Below are positions 1 through 9,789 of a DNA stretch of 38,514 bases, one piece after another; positions within the stretch are counted from its first letter, which is position 1; each line of letters begins with the position of its first letter. The stretch comes from an uncultured Mycoplasma sp. GTDB lineage: Bacteria > Bacillota_I > Bacilli_A > Mycoplasmatales > Metamycoplasmataceae. Under the pieces are notes generated by a model. It was not told the DNA's origin. It ran no database searches and saw only the letters and a list, made by a program, of their open reading frames with translations. The stretch lies in assembly GCA_947039385.1 (NCBI GenBank), contig CAMQYR010000002.1:1-38514 (forward strand). Reading direction: 5' to 3'. Position numbers and translations under genes: made by a program.

Positions 1-253
1 ATCTTGAACATATTTCAATTTTTTTAGTTAATTTTTTAAGTTGTAGTGAACATGTTTTGTATTTTTTATCTCTTACATATAATTGTTTCACAAAAGGTTT
101 TTCCCCCTCAATAACTTTATTAAAATTTAAGTCTAAAGAAAACTCTGCAATTTCATGACCCAAACTATGAAAATAATCCATTAATAATCTAGTATATGTT
201 TCTATTCCGCCAATTCTATTATGTGTGTGTTCTGTTAAAATTAGTATTTTCAT
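1..253 (-). CDS. Glycosyltransferase family 4-like protein, N-terminal part (runs off the window)
   Basis: The frame is open from an ATG at 253 to the left edge of the window, giving the first 84 residues. It starts MKILILTEHTHNRIGGIETY and continues LLMDYFHSLGHEI. This is the usual beginning of a GT-B fold glycosyltransferase of the GT4 type: a first beta strand, a glycine-rich loop, then an alpha helix with a G(I/V)E motif. Enzymes of this type transfer a sugar from a nucleotide donor, often to lipid or capsule precursors at the membrane. The ATG overlaps the TAA of the upstream helicase by one base (TAATG), so translation is probably coupled to it. Acceptor, donor and full length cannot be read because the C-terminal half with the donor site is outside the window. 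The call rests only on the N-terminal motif. Confidence 0.7.
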   Translation of the reverse strand, partial: MKILILTEHTHNRIGGIETYTRLLMDYFHSLGHEIAEFSLDLNFNKVIEGEKPFVKQLYVRDKKYKTCSLQLKKLTKKIEICSR

Positions 254-3200
254 TACTTCTCAGATTGTCAAATTATATAATCAAGTTGTCCGGGTTCATT
301 ACTTAATGAAGATTTTATTTTATCAATTAATTTAACTTTGTCAATATTTCATTCATATTCTTTAACTTTAAATGTATTGTATCCTCTATCTTCTAGGAAA
401 TATTGGCGATCAATTTCTTCAATCATTTCTTTAACGGAACGATTCGATTTTCATTCTTCTATTAATAGAGCTTTTAATATTTTTTTAGATTTTTTATTTA
501 TGATTAATAAATCAATTTGTTTTGAGCCAACCTTAATATTAACCTTAATATCATATTTACTACTTAAATTTTTAATTAAATCACCATAAATATTTTTTAC
601 AATGATTGATGAAAAATCAATTTCATCAATCACATCATCTTTAATATTTGAAACATTAAGCAATCCCGTTCCTTCGTTAATATCATCAATATTTTCCATT
701 TCATAGTTAACAACCTCAATAGTTTTGTTGGCTTTTGTTGCATCTAAGTATTCAATAAATTTTTTAAATATTATGGCATTTTTATTATTTATATTCGAAA
801 CTCTGATTTCATCACCCATTAATGACTTGACAATAATCATTTTTGATCTTGCTCTAGTTATGGCAACATTAAGTCTGTTTGAACCACCTTTTGCATTAAG
901 GGGTCCGAAGTTATTTCTGATCACACCCTCAATGTTTTTTCCATATGATATAGACAAAATAACCAAATCACCTTCATTTCCTTGCACATTTTCAAGATTA
1001 GTTATTACAATTGTATTGTTTTCAATCTTTTCTTTAAGTAAGTCAGGAAACTTGCTTGATTTTTCAATTAGCAAATTTTCAATTAATTGAGATTGTTTGG
1101 AATTAAAAGTTATAACTAATATTTTTTCATAAGTTTCATGATGTTTAATAAGTAAATCAATAACCATATCAGCTTCTTCTTTATTCATTTGAATTCAAGT
1201 TCCATTAATATCAATAACTTCTATTCCTTTTTCGGTAATCCCACATTTTGTAGCAACTTCAAGATTGTTGTTGTAAATAAATTTATTTGAAAACTCAATT
1301 AACTCTTTAGAATCAGATCGATAGTGATTTTTTAAGTGAAATTCATTTCATCAAGAAACCTTTGCTCTATCTAGCAAAGATTCTGCTGCATCAAAATCAT
1401 CTAAATCAAAGTCAACATTTGTTATTTTAGATGCAAAAAATGAAGATGGTTTTAGTTGCTTGTCATCTCCTGAAACAACCTTAACTTTAGCTCTATAAAC
1501 AAGAGGATAAGATCTTTCAATGGACATTTGGGAAGCTTCATCAAAAATACCATAATAAAACTCTTCTTGGATTAGTGGAATCATATCAGAAACATTATCA
1601 GGACGACAAACTCATACTGGGAATAACTTTTTAAGAGAGTGATAATATTTTTTCACAAACGGCGTAATTGGAGGATAAGTTCCTGATGATGCAATACGAA
1701 GAACATTAGCAATTTCATCTTTTTCATCTTTTGATAGTTTAACCAAATAATTTCTTAGTGAATTGATATATTTTTTAAATATCAACTCTTCAACCATTGA
1801 TGATGAACGAATAGCTTCTTTTCTAAGTTGTGTAATGATGTCTTGTAAATGGAGTCCCTTTACTTCTAAAAACATAGGAATTTCCTTGACAATATCATTT
1901 CATAGTGAAATTGTTTTAAGTTTTACAAATTGATCTTGATTAATTGGTGAAGTTATATGTTTCATAATTTCTCCAACAACTGATAAATTAAATAATGTAA
2001 AATTTTCTAGATACAAAACTTTAATATATGGTAATGATAATCATGATCAATCTCTGAGAATTGTTTGATTTTTAGGACTAAAAATATCTTTAATTTTATA
2101 TAACTCTAATAATAATGAATTATCAAATCCAAAAAAATCTTTAAATTCAATAAAATCTTCAACAAATTCTAACTCTAATATATCAATATTTTTAATAAAA
2201 GTTCTAAACATATCGATAACTTCAGGCATATTTTTTGAAGTTAATTTAACAATTTTAAGTGGTAAATCACAATTATCAATGTCACTAATAACTTTTTTAT
2301 TTTTTACAAATTCAGCAAAGATAATTTCTGTTTTTGCTACATCACTTGATGATTCATCAAATATATTTAAAAATTTATTGATTTTTTTACCATTTTCTTC
2401 AAAAAACTTAAATCAATCATATCTAGCAATTTCTTTTTTATATTTATCTTTAAAATTTTCACATAAATTTGAAAATCCTATTAATTCTTCTTTGGAAACC
2501 TCTTTTAATTCCGGTTTTTTTGAAAACAATTTTTTTGTAAAAAATATATAATCATCAATTCTTTCTAAAAAATCACTTTTTTGTTTAGGAGATTTTACAA
2601 TAAAGTCTTCGTATTCTTTTTTATTTTCATATTTTTGCTTAAATTCAAAAAAATTTTCAAACAATATATTAAGTTTTTTTCCACCTAATAAATATGATTC
2701 AACTAATTTTATATTTAGTGAAATCTTAGATTTAATTTTTTTAATGTGTTTTATTATTTCAGAATCACTTTTCATTTCTTCTAATTTATATTTCTTAATA
2801 AATTTTTTATATTTTAAATATTCATCAAAAAAATCATTAATTTTAGAAATATTATATTCAATCATAAGTTTTTGCATTGTTTCATAAATGGTTGTATTTT
2901 TTGAAGATTCAATAGATATATTGGATAATCACTCATTGCATATTTGTTCACCTAAATCATTTTTTAATTCTTGATACTTTGAATAATCTAAATCAAAAAC
3001 ATTATCATTATAATCTTCAATTATTCAATGTTTTTTTACTAATGTAACTAATTCCGAGTATCAGTCTTGGTAGTTATTAAAGAACATTAATTCATTTTTT
3101 TCCATTTTTAGTGATTCAATAGTAGCATTTTTTGTATATCGCGAAGGTTCGCGATATCATTGTGTTCCTAAAATTGAATTCAATGAACCAATTTTCTTGT

Positions 3201-4395
3201 AAAAATCTTCATAATTTCTATTATCACAAAGATATAATGTAAATTGAGAAAGAGAGTTTATACGAGAGGTCAAAACATCTAAAGCTGCTTTTTTTTCAGA
3301 AACCATTAAAACACTACGCCCTTTTATTAAAGCGTTTGAAATAATGTTTGCAATAACTTCAGATTTTCCTGTTCCTGGAGGACCATAAATTAAGGTTGAT
3401 TGTTGTAATGAAGAGGCAACAGCATATTTTTGAAAAACATTTAAAGGACGATTAATTTCCATTATATCCGATTCTTTAATAACCTTGTCTTCGTAATATT
3501 TAATAGACTTAAAATTTCCATCCATTTGTGATTCAAAAGGATCTAAATTTAATTCAATTATTTTTTCTAAATCTTGTTTTAAGGCAGAACCACCAGGTTC
3601 AAAAATTCCAAATACAGTTGAAGCTTCAATTTCTAAAATTGAATATTTTTCTGTTAAGTCTTTACTATCTTCTTTAATAAAGTTAACTAAGTTGTTAGCA
3701 TTATATTTAATTTTATATCCAACCATTGATTCAAATGTTTGGATATTATCTATAAGTGATAAGGGTTTTAATAAATCGTTTGAGTTTATTTTAGATGGGT
3801 ATTCTTTATTTAATATAACACGAAGTTTTTCATTGACAATTATTTCATCATCTATTCTTCTAAGGAAAAGTTTAGAACCTTCTTCAATTACTTCAACTTT
3901 TTGGACCACAATGGGTGCTTTAATAGCCAAATTATTTCCAATTTTACCTTTTAGAAATTGATAAGATACATAAAGTGGTCAAATTGCTGAGTCATTGTAA
4001 TATTGTTTTGCAATTTTATTAATTCCAATAAATGTTTTTTTTGCTGATTTCATTTCTAAAATAAAGTAATTCATTGCTTTCTTTTTATTTGCTTTAAAAT
4101 TAGAATTTAGACCATTTAGCATTACTGTTGAAATATAAAATCCATTATCAGAAATAATGTTTGCAAATTTATTAATATCATTAGCTTTGTTTAATTCTTC
4201 TTCAAAAAAAGCCACACCAGAGGCTGTTGAAATTTCAAGTTGACTAGTTTTTTTATTGATAAAATCCAAAAAACCTTCTTTTTTAACATATTTTAATATG
4301 TCAATATGTCTATTTGATAAATTTGTTCTAACACAATAATCAATTGGATTTATAGTTATTAGATTTAATAATTTCTGTTTAATGGCTCTCTTCAT
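253..4395 (-). CDS. DUF4011-like / SF1 helicase / Vsr-like nuclease fusion protein (Hhe-like)
   Basis: One 1380-residue reading frame, split in the ORF track only by TGA (Trp) codons. The N-terminal ~330 residues resemble DUF4011: a stretch like APIVVQKVEV, then an (N)EKLRVIL segment and an FGIF...DLEKII segment. A Walker A motif GPPGTGKS lies at about 338-345, followed by a long charged, coiled-coil-like insertion. Helicase motif II (FDEAS, ~952) with GDDKQL, QGNEGD (~1138) and NVAITRAR (~1176) identify a superfamily 1 helicase of the AAA_11/AAA_12 type. The last ~90 residues look like a Vsr/DUF559-type PD-(D/E)XK nuclease: VGSKQIDLLI, then IEEWK, then DRQYFLEDRGY. This architecture recalls the single-gene anti-phage system reported as Hhe. 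The start ATG has an AAGGA site and a TATAAT box upstream. The nuclease glutamate motif is not canonical (no IExDG), so cleavage activity is uncertain. A DNA repair role is the alternative. Confidence 0.8.
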
Positions 4396-4418
4396 TTTGT
4401 TTGTAATCCTTCTTATTT

Positions 4419-4424
4419 ATTATA
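4419..4424 (-). promoter_or_regulatory. Probable -10 box of the helicase gene
   Basis: TATAAT on the minus strand, 23 bases before the helicase ATG. The predicted transcript start (~4412) leaves a leader of about 17 bases that still carries AAGGA at 4407-4411. No convincing -35 box is visible. Confidence 0.5.
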
Positions 4425-4508
4425 TATAACAATAATTTAAAATATATTTTTATTACTTATTATATTATCATTCTTGCTTGAATTTTTGGTATTTATTACT
4501 TATTATTA

Positions 4509-4553
4509 TTTTTTTTATTTTTTTTATTTTTTTTTATTCATATTTATTTTTTT
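4509..4553. repeat. Tandem poly-T tracts upstream of the antiporter promoter
   Basis: Runs of T8, T8 and T9 separated by single A bases (4509-4535), followed by a further T7 at 4547-4553, end six bases before the TATAAT box of the decarboxylation operon. Homopolymer tracts in this position are prone to slippage and could alter promoter strength. They also sit in the divergent region shared with the helicase gene. Function is inferred only from position. Confidence 0.5.
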
Positions 4554-4558
4554 AGTTC

Positions 4559-4586
4559 TATAATGATTGTTATAGATATTTCTATA
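4559..4586 (+). promoter_or_regulatory. Promoter and start-site dyad of the tyrosine decarboxylation operon
   Basis: TATAAT at 4559-4564 predicts transcription starting at about 4571. Exactly there begins a perfect dyad, TATAGA-tatt-TCTATA (4571-4586). It could be an operator bound by a repressor or a small hairpin at the 5' end of the mRNA. The -35 region is AT-only with no clear hexamer. The ribosome site GAAAGGTG follows, just before the ATG at 4621. Confidence 0.5.
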
Positions 4587-4620
4587 CACACAATAATAAA
4601 TTAAAACGAAAGGTGTATTT

Positions 4621-6258
4621 ATGAATTTTATTAAATCAAAAAACAAACAATCAAAACCTATAAATAAAAAAATTTCTCTATTACAGTTAGTTGGACTAAG
4701 TATTGCGTTTTTTGGATCAATTAGAAATGTTCCACAAGTTGCTAAAGGGGGTTATTCATCAATATTGTGAATGATTATTTCTCTTGTTATTTTTGTTATC
4801 CCTATGGCTTTTATTGCTGCGGAACTTGCAACGGGTTGATCTAAAAAAGGCGGGCCTGAAGTTTGAGCAAGAGAAGCTTTTGGTCGAAAATGAGGTTTTT
4901 TAGTCTCTTGGCTCCTATGGGTCCAAATGTTTTTTGGAATGGTTATTATTTCTGTTGGTCTTGCAACAATGCTTGCATATGTAATAGGAAACCCAGAAAT
5001 TACTACCTCATGAGGTAATGGCGAACTTAAAACTTATTCGCTTAGTGAAGACCCAATTTATTTGTTGTTTATGACTATTGTTATTTATTGAATAATAACA
5101 GGACTAAATATTTATTCAACTAAAGTAGGAAAATCATTAGTTAGTATAGGTTCAATTGTTGGTATTTATATTCCATTTATAAGTTTAACATTATTTTCTA
5201 TTATTTATATAGGTCAAACATCTGCTGATGGTACTTTTATAAATAATATACCTGATAGTTTTTTCCCAAATTCAGATAGTGTAGGAGTTGTTCCAAAGAG
5301 TGCTAATGGATTACAATTATTCTCACAAATAATGTGAATATTTATTGGACTTGAAATTGCATCTACTAGAGCTAATGAAATTGATAATCCTAAAAAGAAT
5401 TTTTCGCTAGGTTTATTGATTGTGCTAGTTTTGATGGTTGTGTTTAATCTTGGTGTTGGTTTATTATTTGCTGCAATAGTTGAACCAGGTAAAATCGCTC
5501 TTGCTGATGCTGTAATTATTCCATTTAAATTAATTACAGAATATTGAAAAGTTCCTTGAATTATGAATATATTTGCTTTATTAATGGCATTTGGGATGTT
5601 TACACAATTGAATTCATGAGTTTTAGGACCATCAAATGCTATGTATGCTAGCGCCAGCAAAGGAACAATGCCTTTAGTTTTCCATAAAAAAACAAGCAAA
5701 GATGTTCCAATAACTTTTGTAATAATTCAAGCTATTGCAGTTACTTTATTCGCTACATTATATGCAGTGCTTACTATTTGTGGAGCAGGAAATGTGTTTG
5801 GAATATTGTTAAATGAAACTATAATTTTATATTCTGTTGCATATGTAGTTATGATTGCTTCATTTATAAAATTAAAATATTCAAGACCGAACGTTGTAAG
5901 AGGTTTTACCATTCCGGGTAAAAAAATAGGAGCTTGAATGTTTGCAGGTTTAGCTATGTCTGGTGTTTTTATGGCTATTCTTATGACTTTCTTTCAAGAT
6001 CAAAAGAACATTACAATGTTTCTTGTTCAAGATATTGTAATTTACATTGGTCTCTCTACAATATTAATTGCAATACCGTTATTGATATCTTTATCAAAAA
6101 GTTTTAAAAATAATTTATGATTGACTGATGAAGAAAAACAAATAATTGATGAAGAAAAACATGAAGAGCAAAATGAATCTGTTATGCAACAAGAAGAAGT
6201 AAATAATATTGAAACAAAACCAATTCATTCGAGAAAAAAACGCCCCCCTATAAAATAA
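4621..6258 (+). CDS. APC-family amino acid:amine antiporter, GadC-like, probably tyrosine/tyramine (TyrP-like)
   Basis: A 545-residue integral membrane protein with about 12 hydrophobic segments and a charged C-terminal tail. It matches the glutamate:GABA antiporter (GadC) branch of the APC superfamily: an early FGSIRNVPQVAKGG loop, AAELATGW, EVWAREAFGRKWGFL, a mid-protein FIGLEIASTRANEIDNP segment and WVLGPSNAMYASA. Such carriers swap an external amino acid for the internal amine made by a partner decarboxylase. The next gene is a tyrosine-decarboxylase-like enzyme only 71 bases downstream, so tyrosine in, tyramine out is the likely exchange; this is inferred from the neighbour, not from substrate residues. 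In enterococci the antiporter TyrP likewise sits beside the decarboxylase, but after it. The frame contains many TGA codons read as Trp. The start is supported by GAAAGGTG upstream. Confidence 0.85.
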
Positions 6259-6329
6259 ATAATCAATAGTATTTAAAACACAAAACAATTTATTAAATTA
6301 AATCAAAACAAAAAGGAAAACAAATAATT

Positions 6330-8189
6330 ATGAAAAACAACAAACAACAAATAGATTTTAAAGCATTATTTTTAGGCTCTAAATCAGAAAACTTTAGCTC
6401 TTTCAAAGAATTAATAATTAATTCTTATGACGATGCTGCATCATGAAGAAAAAACTTTCACTCAAAAGATAAAGACATAATAACATCTTATGATAAAAAA
6501 ACAAAATCATATATTGATACACAAAGCAAAATGGAGGGTGTTTTATCTAATCTCTCATCTTTATTGAGAGGCGGTAGTATTCCTTGACACTCACCTAGAT
6601 ATATTGGACATATGAATAGTGAAACACTTATGCCGGGTCTTATTGCCTATTTTGAAGCAATGTTTTATAATGGAAATAATGTTGCGTATGAGTCATCACC
6701 AGCAACTTCTAAAATGGAGTCAGAAGTTGGTATTGATTTTTGTAACATGTTAGGTTATGATCCTAAAAAAGCTTGAGGTCACATATGCGCTGATGGGTCT
6801 ATTGCTAATTATGAAGGTTTATGATATGCAAGAAATTTTAAATCATTACCTTTTGCAATTAAAAAAGTTTTTCCAAAACTTGTTATTGGAAAAAATGATT
6901 GAGAATTAAGTAATATGTCAGTGGATGAAATTTTAACTTTGTTAGATAAAAATACAGAAAAATGAGATGCTATTAAGTTGAATTCTGTTCGTAGTGACTC
7001 AACTGATATTAATAAATTAGGAAAAGTTTTTGTTCCTAAGACAAAACATTATTCTTGACTAAAAGCTGCCGATATATTAGGTATAGGAACAGATAATGTT
7101 ATTCCTATTGATGTTGATAATAATTTTAGAATGGATATTGATAAATTAGAGAAAGAAATCCAAAAATGTATAGATTCAAAAACTCCTATTATTGCTGTTA
7201 TATCTGTTGTAGGAACAACTGAAGAAGGAATGTTTGATCATGTTGATAAAGTTGTAGAACTAAGAAATAAAATAGCAAAACAAAACGCTTGATTTTATTA
7301 TCATATAGATGCAGCTTATGGTGGTTATGCAAGATCAATATTTTTAGATGAAGATGGAAGTTTAATTCCGTTTAAAGATTTACAAGGAAAATATGAAGAA
7401 TATGGTGTATTTCAAAATAAAGTAAATTGACCATCTCAAAATGTTTATAATGCTTTTGCTGCAATGGGTGAATCTGAAAGTATAACAATTGATCCTCATA
7501 AAATGGGATACTCTCCTTACTCTGCTGGAGGGATTGCTATTAGAGATATAAAAATGAGAAATGCAATTTCTTACTTTGCAACTTATGTGTTTGATCAAAA
7601 AATTGATATTCCAGATCTTTTGGGTGCCTATATGTTAGAGGGTTCTAAAGCTGGAGCAACCGCTGCTGCCGTTTGAACTAATCACCAAGTAGTTCCATTA
7701 AATATTTCTGGACACGGTAAATTGATTGGTCATAGTATTGAAGGTGCATTGAATTTTTATAATCACTTAGTGAATACACAACAATATAATATAAATGGAA
7801 TAAAAGTAAATGTGTTTTTATTGACAAACCCCGATTTCAATATGGTAGATTATGTTTTTAATGTTGATGGGAATACTTCGCTATCAAAAATGAATGACTT
7901 AAATCAAAAAATATATGAAAAAACTTCTTTTGTTCAAGGTGATACATATTTAAATAATTTAATATTATCTCACACTAATTTTTCAGAAGAAGAATATGGT
8001 AATGCTCCGTTAGATTTATTGAATAGAGCTAAAATAGATTCTAAAGAGTTTGAAAAAGAAGGTGTTAATATTTTAAGATCATGTATTTTATCTCCATGAC
8101 TATTTGATAAAGATATTTCAGCTTATTTTAATGAAATATTTGATAATTCTATAAAAGAAAAATTAGCAGAAGTTTTAATATTAAAATAG
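6330..8189 (+). CDS. tyrDC: PLP-dependent tyrosine decarboxylase (TyrDC-like)
   Basis: A 619-residue group II pyridoxal-phosphate decarboxylase, about the size of enterococcal tyrosine decarboxylase (~620). Long stretches agree with what I recall of that enzyme, for example [42 protein letters not shown] and [18 protein letters not shown]. Lys391 in DPHKMGY should form the PLP Schiff base. His240 in KHYSWLK and Tyr397 in SPYSAGG are in the places of the catalytic His and Tyr of the lactobacillal enzyme. The product would be tyramine plus CO2; such enzymes often also take L-DOPA. It follows the antiporter by 71 bases with AAGGAAA upstream of the ATG, so the two are probably one operon. Glutamate decarboxylase is the obvious mis-call: the fold is shared, but these motifs fit TyrDC better. 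Confidence 0.88.
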
Positions 8190-8233
8190 GTGGCTTTTAT
8201 TAAATAAAATTAATTAATAAGAAGGAGTTTGTT

Positions 8234-8869
8234 ATCAAAATTTCAAATGGTTTACTACCATATTTCGATTTATTTGTTATATATACATTTTGTTTATTTC
8301 AAATTACCTATAATGTATTAACAATAATAAAAATTAAAAAAAGCAAAAATAAAATAACAATTTCAAAATTGTTATTTTCCTATTTTTTTTGGACATATCC
8401 TATTATTTATTCAATTTTACCAATGTTATTATCTTTTAAAGAAGGAATTAATTTTGGATTACTTATGGTTTACTTGAGAATACCACCAATAACCATAACG
8501 GCTTTATTAATAATTTATTGAACAGTTGATATTAAATTTCACAATAAAAAAACAAATACACTTGAAAATATATCTAATTCAACTTTTTTGTATGATGACA
8601 GTAATTTCAATAAAATTTTAAATAGTAAAAATATTTTTAAAAAAAAAATATTAAAAACTAATAACAACTTTGTTAACAAGATAGATAATGCAAATGATTT
8701 AGATGAAGTTCTTAGGTTGGTGGCTGATATTCAAGGTTGATTTATCGGTAAAGATAAATTTAGTTGAATGTGATTAAATAAAAAGATATGCACTCAAGAT
8801 TTCTATAAACAAATATTTAATAATGTATGTTATATAGCTCAAAGAAAAATATTGAATTTTTATTTATAA
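8234..8869 (+). CDS. Hypothetical membrane protein with a probable ATC start
   Basis: I do not recognise this gene. The frame is open from a TAA at 8201 to a TAA at 8867-8869 and includes four TGA (Trp) codons, which is why the ORF track missed it. A strong GAAGGAG (8221-8227) sits 6 bases before an in-frame ATC at 8234. There is no ATG nearby; the first in-frame ATG is about 190 bases further in and would delete the first two hydrophobic segments. From ATC the protein has 211 residues: three hydrophobic segments in the first ~100, then a soluble tail with GWFIGKDKFSWMWLNKK. It starts 44 bases after the decarboxylase stop and could be the third gene of that operon. ATT at 8240 is an alternative start. 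Whether it assists the antiporter is unknown. Confidence 0.6.
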
Positions 8870-9540
8870 TTTTTTTAAAGTCGCCAATTAAAATACCAAT
8901 TTTAAAGAAACTTGTATTTTATTCTTATTTCTTGTTTAATTACCAAGAAAATTATAATTAAAATAAAATTAATTATTTCAATATATTAAATTTTTGTAAA
9001 AAAGATATTCTTTTGTTTTGAATTTAATTAAGTCATTAGAGATTTTTAATTTATCTAAATAAATTATTTTATTTAGATCAACATGAATTTCAATTTTGAT
9101 AGTGAGTTTCACAATTAATAATTGAAACTATTAAAACAAGTTTATGAAGATCTTTTAAAAAATAATTTTCTTAATTAGACATCAACATCTAAAACAAGTT
9201 ACATTAAGAATTAAAATCAGGCAATAAAGAAACAATTGTTTTGGTAGAAAAGATTCCATTAAAGTTTTTGGTTATTTCATAAACTTTGTAATTTAGATTA
9301 TAATATTTTATTCTTGCTTTTCTTCAGACATTTTATTTTTCTTAATTAATTTCGCTTTTTCTCTTTTCAAAAACATTTCATAAGAATAAATTTTTGTCGC
9401 TAATAATAAATCTTTGTTTCCACTTTGTAAAATGATTTGCTTGACAATTTTTGTGTTTTGTAAAATATCTTTCTAATTTCTAATGGTTTCGCTTGCTAGT
9501 CTGAATAGTTTTTTTCTTCAATTTTATAATTTATAATTTT
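8870..9540. other. Gene-poor, decayed stretch
   Basis: No intact gene is visible on either strand. On the minus strand a frame from about 9523 to 9308 reads like protein (KLFRLASETIRN, stop, KDILQNTKIVKQIIL...KREKAKLIKKN) but holds a TAG at 9473-9475 and lacks a good start. Short protein-like pieces also occur around 9220-9300 minus and 9080-9180 plus, each closed by TAA. These look like remnants of one or more dead genes whose family I cannot identify. An 11-bp perfect hairpin lies at 9053-9078. Confidence 0.45.
9053..9078. repeat. Perfect 11-bp inverted repeat
   Basis: ATCTAAATAAA and TTTATTTAGAT flank a 4-base TTAT loop. It contains no G+C-rich core and is not followed by a clear U-run, so terminator function is uncertain. 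A related TATTTAG/CTAAATA pair forms the first hairpin of the RNA candidate at 9577. Confidence 0.5.
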
Positions 9541-9541
9541 T

Positions 9542-9570
9542 TTGTTTTATATTTCAAAAAATGTTATAAT
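9542..9570 (+). promoter_or_regulatory. Promoter of the candidate small RNA
   Basis: TTGTTT (9542-9547), a 17-base spacer and TATAAT (9565-9570) make one of the best sigma-70-type promoters in the window. No gene with a start codon follows within 200 bases; instead there is a structured stretch ending in a terminator. Confidence 0.6.
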
Positions 9571-9576
9571 AAGATT

Positions 9577-9727
9577 AGCTTATTTAGGAAAATCTAAATA
9601 GGTTTTAAAGTCGAGAGACCTATGAAACATCTTTACAATATCGTATGGTATTCTTCAATTGAATAATGAAATAAAAAATCGTAGGCGTTTATGATAAACC
9701 ACTCTCAGTTATAAGGGTGGTTTTTTT
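9577..9727 (+). ncRNA. Candidate structured small RNA of about 150 nt, identity unknown
   Basis: The stretch lies between a good promoter and a strong intrinsic terminator, with no convincing reading frame. Near the 5' end CTTATTTAG and CTAAATAGG form a hairpin (9579-9602). The 3' arm of this hairpin can instead pair as ATAGGT with ACCTAT (9598-9603 with 9618-9623), so the two folds exclude each other. A TTCAATTGAA palindrome follows. The next gene has its own extended -10 box after the terminator, so this looks like a free-standing RNA rather than only a leader. I could not match it to SRP RNA, tmRNA, RNase P RNA, or to purine, preQ1, ZTP or T-box elements. A terminated regulatory leader of the M42 peptidase gene is the main alternative. 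Confidence 0.5.
9696..9727 (+). terminator. Intrinsic terminator of the small RNA
   Basis: A 10-bp stem, AAACCACTCT with AGGGTGGTTT (one G-U pair) around an 8-base loop, is followed at once by a run of seven T. It is the only GC-containing classical terminator seen in the window. Confidence 0.85.
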
Positions 9728-9760
9728 ATATGAAATCTCTTAATAATATTTATAATTAAT

Positions 9761-9769
9761 TGATATAAT
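9761..9769 (+). promoter_or_regulatory. Extended -10 promoter of the M42 peptidase gene
   Basis: TGATATAAT has the TGn extension directly upstream of a perfect TATAAT. The predicted start at about 9776 leaves a 14-base leader containing AGAGGTG before the ATG at 9790. This separates the gene from the terminated RNA upstream. Confidence 0.6.
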
Positions 9770-9789
9770 CTTAATTAAGAGGTGATTAT

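Noticed and set aside
725-1090. ORF-track entry on the plus strand
   Set aside because: Shadow of the helicase gene on the opposite strand, whose frame carries all the conserved motifs.
5214-5699. 161-aa minus-strand ORF
   Set aside because: Shadow of the antiporter gene; no motif and no ribosome site.
6330-8189. Glutamate decarboxylase call for the PLP enzyme
   Set aside because: The antiporter partner is GadC-like, but the enzyme is ~150 residues longer than bacterial GAD and carries TyrDC-type blocks ([22 protein letters not shown]).
9700-9727. T-box leader suggested by AGGGTGG before the T-run
   Set aside because: The AGGGTGG is the 3' arm of the terminator itself, not an antiterminator bulge; no stem I or ACCGCG continuation is seen and no tRNA-synthetase gene follows.
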